A model generated the notes under the pieces. The model saw only the letters and a program-made list of their open reading frames with translations. It was not told the DNA's origin and ran no database searches. The translations under genes were made by a program, and so were the position numbers. A stretch of DNA of 64,000 nt from Neoechinorhynchus agilis. Its lineage: Eukaryota > Acanthocephala. The first letter of the stretch is position 1, and the number at the start of each line of letters is the position of its first letter. The stretch lies in contig CM121341.1 in NCBI GenBank assembly GCA_051530055.1, forward strand, positions 4,340,001-4,404,000, read 5' to 3'. Positions 35,093 through 46,953 of this stretch are shown here, piece after piece.

Positions 35093-35878
35093 AATTTGGA
35101 GCATCAAGTCCACAGGAGAACAAAACAATATTGAACATTGAACAATTGAAGCAGTTTCGCTCTTCTTTTTTTAAATTCTTTGATGAATGGAAGGAGTGTT
35201 CTTTGAGGGGGGGGGCATTCCACTGTTTCCAATTAAAAAACAATATCAAAATTGAACAATCTGAACCGATTGACTTTAATAGCATGTACGGTTGTAGTGA
35301 GTAAATAAACAAAAGTGTAAAGCGATTTGATTGTTTACTCGACACCGTTTCAACTCGATTTTAGATATCTATGGTTCCCAAAGTTTGGCAGTATTGGATG
35401 ATGAGTCGTCGTATTCGGCACGATCCGATCGATTGGACAATATATACCGCCACATCGCGGCCTGTAAAGATGTGCAATCGATGCCAACAAGTGTACCGAG
35501 AAGGTCGTGTTTTTATCGAATGCAAAATCAACGAGAAACACAAGCAAGCTCACAAATATACTCTCGAAGACAGTGTGTTGAAAAAACGATTACCTCGACA
35601 TGGACTACCACCAACGTCCATTTAGTTTTTTCGGCTCATTAAAAAGAACTAATTTTAGATATGTTTTTCGCCGAAAAAACATTCAGTATTCATAGAGAAA
35701 ACAAATGCAAATACTCTAATCGATTAGGGAGAGGAGCTCAAACATACAGAAAACGGTTTTACTTCCTTTTTCTTAGTTTTGCCACCTCGGATTTGAATTC
35801 ACTAATCTATATTTCCTACATCCACTCTCGCATAATTCCGATGAAATATCGGGAAGTGGCAAACCTACCAAAAGAAAG
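35093..35878 (+). CDS. unidentified spliced gene fragment between two satellites
   Basis: Coding-like DNA in two or three pieces. 35093-35297 reads HRQFGASSPQENKTILNIEQ and on to a strong GTGAGT donor. After an AG at 35365 the DNA is open in two frames: one continues in phase, the other has a better composition and includes CNRCQQVYREGRVFIECK, a possible zinc-binding CxxC...C...H...H pattern. A further open piece, 35661-35878, ends at a GTAAAT donor. I cannot decide the frame or find a start. Satellite F precedes it and satellite G follows, so these may be intronic and the gene larger than shown. Family unknown. Confidence 0.35.
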
Positions 35879-35939
35879 TAAATTTAACCCTTCGAAGACA
35901 ATAATCCAAGACACCACGAAAACGTTTTTCCGTTTCGAA

Positions 35940-37990
35940 TCGAATTTCAAACACTTTCAAAAAAAGCTCTACAGTGTCCCTCATTTAATAACGAGAAATA
36001 ATCGAACTTTTGAGATTTTCTCATTAAAATACATACTCAAATCCATTGTTATTATTAGAAAACACAAACCCCAAAAACAAAACAACAAAAAAAAAAAAAA
36101 ACCACAACCCCACAAACAACAAAAAACACAAAATCCATTGTTATTTTTCAAATAATGCCATTTTTTCTAAATCTCTCTCTAAAAACGTTTTATTTTGAAA
36201 CAATTCGCTTAAAATAATGATTAAAAAAAGAGCTCTACAATGTTCCCCATCGGATTAATCGAGATTTTCTTAATAAAATTCATGCACAAATCCATTGTTA
36301 TTTTTCAAATAATGCCATTTTTTCTAAATCTCTCTCTAAAAACGTTTTATTTTGAAACAATTCGCTTAAAATAATGATAAAAAAAGAGCTCTACAATGTT
36401 CCCCATCGGATTAATCGAGATTTTCTTAATAAAATTCATGCAAAAATCCATTGTTATTTTTCAAATAATGCCATTTTTTCTAAATCTCTCTCTAAAAACG
36501 TTTTATTTTGAAAAAATTCGCTTAAAATAATGATAAAAAAAGAGCTCTACAATGTTCCCCATCGGATTAATCGAGATTTTCTTAATAAAATTCATGCACA
36601 AATCCATTGTTATTTTTCAAATAATGCCATCTAAATCTCTCTCTAAAAACGTTTTATTTTGAAACAATTCGCTTAAAATACTGATTAAAAAAAGAGCTCT
36701 ACAATGTTCCCCATCGGATTAATCGAGATTTTCTTAATAAAATTCATGCACAAATCCATTGTTATTTTTCAAATAATGCCATTTTTTCTAAATCTCTCTC
36801 TAAAAACGTTTTATTTTGAAAAAATTCGCTTAAAATAATGATTAAAAAAAGAGCTCTACAATGTTCCCCATCGGATTAATCGAGATTTTCTTAATAAAAT
36901 TCATGCACAAATCCATTGTTATTTTTCAAATAATGCCATTTTTTCTAAATCTCTCTCTAAAAACGTTTTATTTTGAAACAATTCGCTTAAAATAAAAAAA
37001 AAACACAACAAAACAACTAATAAAATTCATGCACACCATTGTTATTTTCAAATAATGCCATTTTTTCTAAATCTCTCTCTAAAAACGTTTTATTTTGAAA
37101 CAATTCGCTTAAAATAATGATTAAAAAAAGAGCTCTACAATGTTCCCCATCGGATTAATCGAGATTTTCTTAATAAAATTCATGCACAAATCCATTGTTA
37201 TTTTTCAAATAATGCCATTTTTTCTAAATCTCTCTCTAAAAACGTTTTATTTTGAAACAATTCGCTTAAAATAATGATAAAAAAGAGCTCTACAATGTTC
37301 CCCATCGGATTAATCGAGATTTTCTTAATAAAATTCATGCAAAAATCCATTGTTATTTTTCAAATAATGCCATTTTTTCTAAATCTCTCTCTAAAAACGT
37401 TTTATTTTGAAACAATTCGCTTAAAATAATGATTAAAAAAAGAGCTCTACAATGTTCCCCATCGGATTAATCGAGATTTTCTTAATAAAATTCATGCACA
37501 AATCCATTGTTATTTTTCAAATAATGCCATTTTTTCTAAATCTCTAAAAACGTTTTATTTTGAAACAATTCGTTTAAAATACTGATTAAAAAAAGAGCTC
37601 TACAATGTTCCCCATCGGATTAATCGAGATTTTCTTAATAAAATTCATGCACAAATCCATTGTTATTTTTCAAATAATGCCATTTTTTCTAAATCTCTCT
37701 CTAAAAACGTTTTATTTTGAAACAATTCGTTTAAAATAATGATTAAAAAAAGAGCTCTACAATGTTCCCCATCGGATTAATCGAGATTTTCTTAATAAAA
37801 TTCATGCAGAAATCCATTGTTATTTTTCAAATAATGCCATTTTTTCTAAATATCTCTCTAAAAACGTTTTATTTTGAAACAATTCGTTTAAAATACTGAT
37901 TAAAAAAAGAGCTCTACAATGTTCCCCATCGGATTAATCGAGATGAAAATCCATTGTTATTTTTCAAATTAGTTTTCCTAAATCTCTCTC
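35940..37990. repeat. satellite G, about 160-bp unit, about 13 copies
   Basis: The unit contains GAGCTCTACAATGTTCCCCA, TAATCGAGATTTTCTTAATA and CTAAATCTCTCTCTAAAAAC. Edge copies (35940-36130, 37900-38050) are degraded. One copy near 37000 is interrupted by an AC-rich simple tract. The array ends about 100 bp before RBX1. Confidence 0.95.
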
Positions 37991-38125
37991 TAAAAAGATA
38001 AAGAGCCCTACAGCGTCCCGATCTGATGAATGGGGATTTTCTCAATAAAATCGTTAATGAAATCGTGGCGAAAACGAAAGAACCGGTAATCCTTGGCAAT
38101 TCCATCGTTTGTGTCCTATCAACAA

Positions 38126-38449
38126 ATGGACGAGGGAATGGACGAGGAACCGTCGACCACTGGGAAAGGATTAAGATTTGAGATTCGAAAATGGAATGCG
38201 GTTGCGATGTGGGCCTGGGATCTTTCCACGGATACCTGTGCCGTTTGCCGTAGTAGCATAATGGAGCTTTGCGTTGACTGTCAGGTCAATACAGCGGCGG
38301 ACAGTCGATTGACGGATTCCGATTGTACGGTTGCCTGGGGTGTTTGCAACCATGCGTTCCATTATCACTGCATTTCAAAATGGCTTAAGAATCGATTGGT
38401 ATGCCCGTTGGATAACAGTGAATGGCATTTTCAAAGAGTTGGGAAATAA
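38126..38449 (+). CDS. RBX1: RBX1/ROC1, RING-box subunit of cullin ubiquitin ligases
   Basis: Intronless, 107 residues (human RBX1 108). It recruits the E2 enzyme to cullin-RING ligases such as SCF. After an acidic N-tail comes [16 protein letters not shown], the beta-strand that inserts into the cullin, then the RING-H2 zinc ligands: CAVC, the extra CVDC, the [16 protein letters not shown] helix region, and VCPLDN with the family's terminal aspartate. All ligands are present. I chose the ATG at 38126; the frame stays open 11 codons upstream but without an ATG. It is convergent with RARS, the two stops lying 30 bp apart, so their 3' ends must overlap or nearly so. Confidence 0.95.
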   Translation: MDEGMDEEPSTTGKGLRFEIRKWNAVAMWAWDLSTDTCAVCRSSIMELCVDCQVNTAADSRLTDSDCTVAWGVCNHAFHYHCISKWLKNRLVCPLDNSEWHFQRVGK

Positions 38450-38479
38450 GTTTGATGTGTTCTCTTAACAAAAGACTTC

Positions 38480-41400
38480 TTACATTCGATCTAATGGTTC
38501 TAATCCAACAATGTAAAATAACGTCCTCATAACGTATTCTGTAGCCGCACAAAGCGTAATCCGGTTGCAATGAACCTTCTTTACTTCTCCAGTGATTTGA
38601 TCCTTTTCAATACAATAACAATTATCGTAGAAATCAGAAAAAACTCCAGCTAACTCGTAGAGATATTCGCACATTGAATGTATTAGGAAATCATTGGCTA
38701 CTTTGGATACAATGTCCTCGTATTTTATCAATACTTTCAATAGATTCCATTCGGCTTCATGAGAGAATGATTCACTCAATTGTTCTCTTAAGAACTTATC
38801 GCAATGAACGTCCACACCCTCAGGAACCTTTCTTCCAATCGATAGAATTCGAGTAAGCGAATACATGAGGTATACGGCCGTGTTGCCGCGGTCGTCCAAC
38901 ATTCGATCAAATGAAAAAACGTAGTCTTTTAGCCGATTGTGACTCAAATCGGCGTATTTTATACATCCATAAGCTATCGATCGTTTGGCCTTCTCTATCG
39001 TCTCAGATTTATCACCAACAATGTCCAAAAAACGGTTACTGTCGTTCACTTTCATTGAAGCACGAACCAGACCAGTCTCCAGTAAATCTTTTAGTTTTAA
39101 TCAAGGAGACTAGGACTCTTTACGGCAAAAAACGAAGGATTTCCAGCAACCCAAAGTCAAAATTTCTTGTTTTTATATACGTAAACCTCAAAAAATAACG
39201 ATAGAAAAACGGTTTTTTTCGGAGATTTGAAAATGAACGGCAAAAAACGACGGATTTCCAGCAACCCAAAGTCAAAATTTCTTGTTTTTATACATAAACC
39301 TCAAAAAATAACGATAGAAAAGCGGTTTTTTTCGGAGATTTGAAAATGAACGGCAAAAAAAGACGGATTTCTAAAAACCCAAAGTCAAAATTTCTTGTTT
39401 TTATACATAAACCTCAAAAATAACGATAGAAAAGCGGTTTTTTTCGGAGATTTGCAAATGAACGGCAAAAAAGACGGATTTCTAAAAACCCAAAGTCAAA
39501 ATTTCTTGTTTTTATACATAAACCTCAAAAAATAACGATAGAAAAGCGGTTTTTTTCGGAGATTTGAAAATGAACGGCAAAAAAGACGGATTTCCAGCAA
39601 CCCAAAGTCAAAATTTCTTGTTTTTATACATAAACCTCAAAAAATAACGATAGAAAAGCGGTTTTTTTCGGAGATTAGAAAATGAACGGCAAAAAAAGAC
39701 GGATTTCTAATAACCCAAAGTCAAAATTTCTTGTTTTTATACATAAACCTCAAAAAATAACGATAGAAAAACGGGTTTTTTCGGAGATTTGCAAATGAAC
39801 GGCAAAAAAGACGGATTTCTAAAAACCCAAAGTCAAAATTTCTTGTTTTTATACATAAACCTCAAAAAATAACGATAGAAAAACGGGTTTTTTCGGAGAT
39901 TTGAAAATGAACGGCAAAAAAGACGGATTTCTAAAAACCCAAAGTCAAAATTTCTTGTTTTTATACATAAACCTCAAAAAATAACGATAGAAAAACGGTT
40001 TTTTCGGAGATTTGAAAATGAACGGCAAAAAAAGACGGATTTCCAACAACCCAAAGTCAAAATTTCTTGTTTTTATACATAAACCTCAAAAAATAACGAT
40101 AGAAAACGGGTTTTTCGGAGATTTGAAAATGAACGCCAAAAAAGACGGATTTCTAAAAACCAAAGTCAAAATTTCTTGTTTTTATACATAAACCTCAAAA
40201 AATAACGATAGAAAACGGGTTTTTTCGGAGATTTGCAAATGAACGGCAAAAAAAGACGGATTTCTAAAAACCCAAAGTCAAAATTTCTTGTTTTTATACA
40301 TAAACCTCAAAAAATAACGATAGAAAAACGGTTTTTTTCGGAGATTAGAAAATGAACGCCAAAAAAGACGGATTTCTAAAAACCCAAAGTCAAAATTTCT
40401 TGTTTTTATACATAAACCTCAAAAATAACGATAGAAAAACGGGTTTTTTCGGAGATTTGAAAATGAACGGCAAAAAAAGACGGATTTCTAATAACCCAAA
40501 GTCAAAATTTCTTGTTTTTATACATAAACCTCAAAAAATAACGATAGAAAAACGGTTTTTTTCGGAGATTTGAAAATGAACGGCAAAAAAGACGGATTTC
40601 TAAAACCCAAAGTCAAAATTTCTTGTTTTTATACATAAACCTCAAAAATAACGATAGAAAAACGGTTTTTTTCGGAGATTTGCAAATGAACGGCAAAAAA
40701 GACGGATTTCTAATAACCCAAAGTCAAAATTTCTTGTTTTTATACATAAACCTCAAAAAATAACGATAGAAAAACGGGTTTTTTCGGAGATTTGCAAATG
40801 AACGGCAAAAAAGACGGATTTCTAAAAACCCAAAGTCAAAATTTCTTGTTTTTATACATAAACCTCAAAAAATAACGATAGAAAAACGGTTTTTTTCGGA
40901 GATTAGAAAATGAACGGCAAAAAGACGGATTTCTAAAAACCCAAAGTCAAAATTTCTTGTTTTTATACATAAACCTCAAAAATAACGATAGAAAAACGGT
41001 TTTTTTCGGAGATTTGCAAATGAACGGCAAAAAAGACGGATTTCTAAAAACCCAAAGTCAAAATTTCTTGTTTTTATACATAAACCTCAAAAAATAACGA
41101 TAGAAAAACGGTTTTTTTCGGAGATTTGCAAATGAACGGCAAAAAAGACGGATTTCTAAAAACCCAAAGTCAAAATTTCTTGTTTTTATACATAAACCTC
41201 AAAAAATAACGATAGAAAAACGGTTTTTTTCGGAGATTTGCAAATGAACGGCAAAAAAGACGGATTTCTAAAAACCCAAAGTCAAAATTTCTTGTTTTTA
41301 TACATAAACCTCAAAAAATAACGATAGAAAAACGGTTTTTTTCGGAGATTTGCAAATGAACGCCAAAAAAGACGGATTTCTAAAAACCCAAAGTCAAAAT

Positions 41401-44400
41401 TTCTTGTTTTTATACATAAACCTCAAAAAATAACGATAGAAAAACGGTTTTTTTCGGAGATTTGAAAATGAACGGCAAAAAAAGACGGATTTCTAAAAAC
41501 CCAAAGTCAAAATTTCTTGTTTTTATACATAAACCTCAAAAAATAACGATAGAAAAACGGTTTTTTCGGAGATTTGCAAATGAACGGCAAAAAAAGACGG
41601 ATTTCTAAAAACCCAAAGTCAAAATTTCTTGTTTTTATACATAAACCTCAAAAAATAACGATAGAAAAACGGTTTTTTTCGGAGATTTGCAAATGAACGG
41701 CAAAAAAGACGGATTTCTAAAAACCCAAAGTCAAAATTTCTTGTTTTTATACATAAACCTCAAAAAATAACGATAGAAAAACGGTTTTTTTCGGAGATTT
41801 GCAAATGAACGGCAAAAAAGACGGATTTCTAAAAACCCAAAGTCAAAATTTCTTGTTTTTATACATAAACCTCAAAAAATAACGATAGAAAAACGGTTTT
41901 TTTCGGAGATTTGCAAATGAACGGCAAAAAAGACGGATTTCTAAAAACCCAAAGTCAAAATTTCTTGTTTTTATACATAAACCTCAAAAAATAACGATAG
42001 AAAAACGGGTTTTTTCGGAGATTTGCAAATGAACGGCAAAAAAGACGGATTTCCAGAAACCCAAAGTCAAAATTTCTTGTTTTATATACATAAACCTCAA
42101 AAATAACGATAGAAAAACGGTTTTTTCGGAGATTTGAAAATGAACGGCAAAAAAGACGGATTTCAAAAACCCAAAGTCAAAATTTCTTGTTTTTATACAT
42201 AAACCTCAAAAAATAACGATAGAAAAACGGGTTTTTTCGGAGATTTGAAAATGAACGGCAAAAAAGACGGATTTCTAAAAACCCAAAGTCAAAATTTCTT
42301 GTTTTTATACATAAACCTCAAAAAATAACGATAGAAAAACGGGTTTTTTCGGAGATTTGAAAATGAACGGCAAAAAAGACGGATTTCTAAAAACCCAAAG
42401 TCAAAATTTCTTGTTTTTATACATAAACCTCAAAAAATAACGATAGAAAAACGGTTTTTTTCGGAGATTTGAAAATGAACGGCAAAAAAGACGGATTTCT
42501 AAAAACCCAAAGTCAAAATTTCTTGTTTTTATACATAAACCTCAAAAAATAACGATAGAAAAACGGTTTTTTTCGGAGATTTGCAAATGAACGGCAAAAA
42601 AAGACGGATTTCTAAAAACCCAAAGTCAAAATTTCTTGTTTTTATACATAAACCTCAAAAAATAACGATAGAAAAACGGGTTTTTTCGGAGATTTGCAAA
42701 TGAACGGCAAAAAAAGACGGATTTCTAAAAACCCAAAGTCAAAATTTCTTGTTTTTATACATAAACCTCAAAAATAACGATAGAAAAACGGTTTTTTTCG
42801 GAGATTTGCAAATGAACGCCAAAAAAGACGGATTTCTAAAAACCCAAAGTCAAAATTTCTTGTTTTTATACATAAACCTCAAAAAATAACGATAGAAAAA
42901 CGGTTTTTTTCGGAGATTTGCAAATGAACGGCAAAAAAGACGGATTTCTAAAAACCCAAAGTCAAAATTTCTTGTTTTTATACATAAACCTCAAAAAATA
43001 ACGATAGAAAAACGGTTTTTTTCGGAGATTTGCAAATGAACGGCAAAAAAAGACGGATTTCTAAAAACCCAAAGTCAAAATTTCTTGTTTTTATACATAA
43101 ACCTCAAAAAATAACGATAGAAAAACGGGTTTTTTCGGAGATTTGCAAATGAACGGCAAAAAAGACGGATTTCTAAAAACCCAAAGTCAAAATTTCTTGT
43201 TTTTATACATAAACCTCAAAAAATAACGATAGAAAAACGGTTTTTTTCGGAGATTTGCAAATGGACGGCAAAAAGACGGATTTCTAAAAACCCAAAGTCA
43301 AAATTTCTTGTTTTTATACATAAACCTCAAAAAATAACGATAGAAAAACGGTTTTTTTCGGAGATTTGCAAATGGACGGCAAAAAAGACGGATTTCTAAA
43401 AACCCAAAGTCAAAATTTCTTGTTTTTATACATAAACCTCCAAGAATAACGATAGAAAAGCGGTTTTTTTCGGCGATTTGTGCTAAACTCGTGAAGGTAA
43501 AAAATTTCGGACTAAAAACCGGATTGCAGCATTTGGCGTTCTTAACCTCCTTTTTTACAGTTTCGCCTGACCTTGTTTTAAGTTTCTTCATATTTTCTCC
43601 TAAAACAACACCGAAAGCTACGTGTTCTACTCGATGTAATTCCGGATCAATCCATCCAGCGATCCTGGCAGCCCTGAAAACATTGTCAAAATGCTGCGCT
43701 TGTCCAGCGTCGACCACATACAATATCCAATCTGCTTCCTCTTCGATGATTCTATGTTTTAAAGCGGTTAAATCGCTGGTGTCATAAGTGTATCCACCAT
43801 CGGATTTCACAAGAATTAAAGGAACTTTATCCTCACGATCAGGATAAGTGTGCATGATGAAACATCCGTTTTCATTACTTAGAATTCCTTTTTCTCTTAG
43901 ATCAGCTACCATTGGACCCATCAGAGGTTGGTAAAAGGATTCTCCTCGATCCACAACATTAACGCCAAGATCTCGGAAAAGCGTACTGAAATTTCGAAGC
44001 GATGTGTCGCATATGAGCTTCCAAAGACGAATTTCATGCTCCTGATGTGACTGGAGCCGAACTACAGCCTCTAATGAACGTTGATGGAAATCTTTTTCTT
44101 CATCAAATCGAATTTTGGCTTCACGGTAAATCCTTACGAGGTCATCTAAAGACGGCAACTCAGATACGGGTTTAGACGCAATATCACGGCCGTACATTTC
44201 CTGAAGATGCGTTATCAACATACCGAATTGAGTGCCCCAATCACCCAAATGATTGAGACCAATGACCGTATTGCCTAATTTGGTAAATAGACGATTCAAA
44301 GACTCACCAATAACCGCTGATCTCAAATGACCAACATGCATATCCTTGGCTATGTTCGGCGAAGGGTAATCTATAATAATCTTAAGACCGTATGGCCGAA

Positions 44401-46301
44401 TTGGTGGAAAACGAATCATGTTGTTTTCGTCTTTTCGTTTAAGAATGTCAACCAATTGGTGAATCAAAGCAGAAATTGTCCTTTTATCAAAGCTCACACA
44501 AATTATAAAGCTTAAACACAAAAACTTCAATTATCAATTCAATATGATTTTTGCTCGTTTAGCACATGTAAAAATTAAACTAAATTCCGATTGGTTGCGG
44601 CTTGAGCACAATCTTGTAAGTATTCGGGGTCAAGGCTTCAATAACAAGATTGTAAACAAGCCGAAACCAATCGGAATCTATCGAAATTCGTTTAATTTTT
44701 ACACGCCCTTCATCCGAATATTTAAATCTTCAAACAATATGATTTTTCCCTTCACAAAAGTTGTCACATTTGGATAATCTTGGCTCCGATCAATCAAAAA
44801 ATCGGTGGATTTTTTAGACTTTATAAATTTGAAAAATTAAAGAAAAACAAACTTTTGGTTCCGATTAATCAAAAAATCGGTGGATTTTTTTAAAGACTAT
44901 AAATTTGAAAAATTAAAGAAAAACAAACTTTTGGTTCCGATTACTCAAAAAATCGGTGTATTTTTTTTAAAGACCTTATAAATTTGAAAAATTAAAGAAA
45001 AAAAACCTATAAATTTGAAAAATTAAAGAAAAACAAACTTTTGGTTCCGATTACTCAAAAAATCGTTTTTTAAAGACTATAAATTTGAAAAATTAAAGAA
45101 AAACAAACTTTTGGTTCCGATTACTCAAAAAATCGGTGATTTTTAAAGACTATAAATTTGAAAAATTAAAGAAAAACAAACTTTTGGTTCCGATTAATCA
45201 AAAAATCGGTGGATTTTTTTAAAGACTATAAATTTGAAAAATTAAAGAAAAACAAACTTTTGGTTCCGATTAATCAAAAAATCGGTGGATTTTTTTAAAG
45301 ACCTTATAAATTTGAAAAATTAAAGAAAAAAACTTTTGGTTCCGATTATCAAAAAATCGGTGTATTTTTTAAAGACCTTATAAATTTGAAAAATTAAAGA
45401 AAAAAACTTTTGGTTCCGATTATTGAAAAGTCGGTGGATTTTTTAAAGACCTTATAAATTTGAAAAATTAAAGAAAAACAAACTTTTGGTTCCGATTACT
45501 CAAAAAATCGGTGGTGTTTTTTAAAGACTTTATAAATTTGAAAAATTAAAGAAAAAACTTTTGGCTCCGATTACTCAAAAAATCGGTGGTGTTTTTTGAA
45601 GACTTTATAAATTTTAAAAATTAAAGAAAAAATAATTATAATCGAAACAACTTTTAAAATATTATTCATATCTTAGAAAAAAAAGTTGGAACAGAAAATC
45701 GACAAACCATACATTTCAAAAATGTTATATTAAAGCCATCAAAGAAAAGAAGAATATTAAATGACGAGAAAATTACTAAGAATGGTTCGTAATTTTCTAG
45801 AAAAAAGGACAATGCCTGTCATATTCTACTTTTACTTAAATTAAACGCCACGAATCCTTTACCCTTTACGGAAACACTTTCTCCGTCGACAAAACTTCCA
45901 TTTGCAAGCGTCCGTAGTCGATCAGCGATGACATTTGCGACCAAAGTCGGATCCATTTTAAGCCGTTTTGCCAACGCAAACGAGCAACTGCATTGGAAGT
46001 CAGTGTCGCGGCCTTTTTCAATGTTAACTTTAACTTCATTTAACTCAAACTTTTGACGAATAATCTGATCAAACAAACTCTTTATCGATGCAATCGGCGT
46101 TTCATAAACTGGATCAAGTCCGATTCGTTTTTGTTCGATTGCCCTTTCAAGAATACGTATTCGGTATTTCAGCTTTTCGTTCTTTTTCAATATATCCATA
46201 ACCGGAAATTGACCCATGAGATCATTGAACTTCGATTCAAGAACTTTGGTTTCATTAGTTTGTTCCTTCACTCGCTTTTCGAGTTCTTGAGCGGTTTCCA
46301 T
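38480..46301 (-). CDS. RARS1: cytosolic arginyl-tRNA synthetase
   Basis: Class I synthetase that charges tRNA-Arg in the cytosol. Three exons, 46301-45829, 44492-43553 and 39094-38480, join to 675 residues (human 660). Exon 1 holds the N-terminal coiled-coil leader and the Add-1 domain up to GFVAFNLS. Exon 2 has the HIGH motif as HVGH (210-213) in NIAKDMHVGHLRSAVIGES, then LNHLGDWGTQFGML and the KMSKS-loop equivalent KKLKTRSGET. Exon 3 starts LKDLLETGLV, continues AYGCIKYADLSHNR and DDRGNTAVYL, and ends LEPLDRM as in other animals. Both introns are large (about 1.3 and 4.5 kb) and satellite-filled. Neither can be given GT-AG ends without breaking frame or conserved sequence, as discussed in the findings. 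Confidence 0.93.
39095..43552 (-). other. RARS intron 2, non-GT-AG, 4.46 kb, with terminal stem
   Basis: Conservation requires ETVK to run into LKDLL, so the boundary falls within the A-run after ACTGT at the left and the A-run before CTAAAAGAT at the right, a slide of up to 4 nt. No position gives GT-AG. AAGGAG at the left (43552-43547) pairs with CTCCTT at the right (39108-39103), each within about 4-8 nt of the boundary. A GT exists at 43546 (GAG/GTTAAG) but no AG restores frame with it. Confidence 0.55.
39120..43480. repeat. satellite H, about 112-bp unit, about 39 copies, in RARS intron 2
   Basis: The unit runs GACGGATTTCTAAAAACCCA, AAGTCAAAATTTCTTG, CATAAACCTCAAAAAATAAC and TTTTTTTCGGAGATTTG. 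Copies are highly uniform apart from A-run and T-run length and GAAAATG/GCAAATG variants. It fills the intron almost end to end. Confidence 0.97.
44540..44747. mobile_element. foldback element in RARS intron 1 with flanking direct repeats
   Basis: Arms around AATTCCGATTGGTT / AACCAATCGGAAT and ATGTAAAAATTAAAC / GTTTAATTTTTACA form a long imperfect hairpin (about 44568-44705). Identical 13-bp direct repeats CAATATGATTTTT lie at 44540-44552 and 44735-44747, as expected of a target-site duplication, though 13 bp is long for one. Confidence 0.65.
44770..45650. repeat. satellite I, about 75-bp unit, about 12 copies, in RARS intron 1
   Basis: The unit is CTTTTGGTTCCGATTAATCA, AAAAATCGGTGGATTTTTT, then AAAGACTATAAATTTGAAAA. 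CCGATT and AATCGG in each unit can form a small hairpin. Copies vary by small indels. Confidence 0.95.
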
Positions 46302-46429
46302 TCCCGAGGTAAAAAACCTTTTTAGCGGAATTGGATATTTATGGCGTTCTTTCGTGTCTAAAGTATGATTTTACATTGTCGAAACAGTTCATCATTCAAC
46401 TTCTTTAGGGCGAGAATTATCAAATTCCG

Positions 46430-46800
46430 ATATGCCTTTTTATCGCACGGCTGATAATTTTCGGACAAAAAGCGGAAGGGAGGAAAGTACGGAAATATCT
46501 TCACTTATCGAGGGCCCACTATTTTGTCCCCTTTGGGGTAGAGACGTATGGAGCGCTCGGCACTCTGCTCCAGGATCTCTCGAAGAAATTGAGAGACCGG
46601 CGACGCACGAGCAGGCGTATTCCTGCGGAGGCAATGCTGCCAGCGTGATGGCGACGGTCGGGAATGGCGGACGGTGGTGAGTGTGCTTCAAACAGAAGCG
46701 GCAACGCTGCAAGTGTCCTTGCGACGGTTCCGAGTGGCGAAGAGATGGATCTGGGAGGATCGTAGAGCTGTGAGCTTAGTTTTTGTATGAATTGAATCTG
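46430..46800 (+). mobile_element. 3' end fragments of the non-LTR element found at 47.4-49.2 kb
   Basis: Translations around 46610-46680 and 46700-46760 repeat the closing peptide of that element family (GNAASVMATV, GNAASVLATVPSGEE), so at least two 3' ends lie here in tandem. The left edge CCTTTTTATCGCACGGC is met again in inverted form at 47226-47244. Confidence 0.6.
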
Positions 46801-46856
46801 TCTCTTTTTTTAAAAAAAATTGTTAAAAATATAATGTTCTTGAGTTAATAAATATA

Positions 46857-46925
46857 AAATTGGCTGAGTTTGTACGTTCCGTAGTTGTGTTGAGGTGGTC
46901 AAGTGGACTAATGTCTCTGATGTTG
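46857..46925 (+). repeat. SINE-like tRNA relic
   Basis: TTGGCTGAGTTTG followed by TTGAGGTGGTCAAGTGGACT matches the head of the cluster at 10.45 kb, including the A-box-like part. The B-box part is missing because a foldback element follows at once. Confidence 0.5.
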
Positions 46926-46953
46926 AAAAGATAATTCATTGTCATTTGTTGAT

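Noticed and set aside
38093-38125. Upstream extension of RBX1 by 11 codons
   Set aside because: The extension begins at TTG, not ATG, and human RBX1 length fits the ATG at 38126.
39120-43480. Regularly spaced repeats resembling a CRISPR array
   Set aside because: There are no variable spacers; the whole 112-bp unit repeats, inside an intron of an animal gene.
43540-43550. Canonical donor GAG/GTTAAG for RARS intron 2
   Set aside because: It leaves phase 0 while the only nearby acceptor needs phase 1, and it breaks the conserved ETVKLKDLL stretch. Kept only as the alternative if a base is miscounted.
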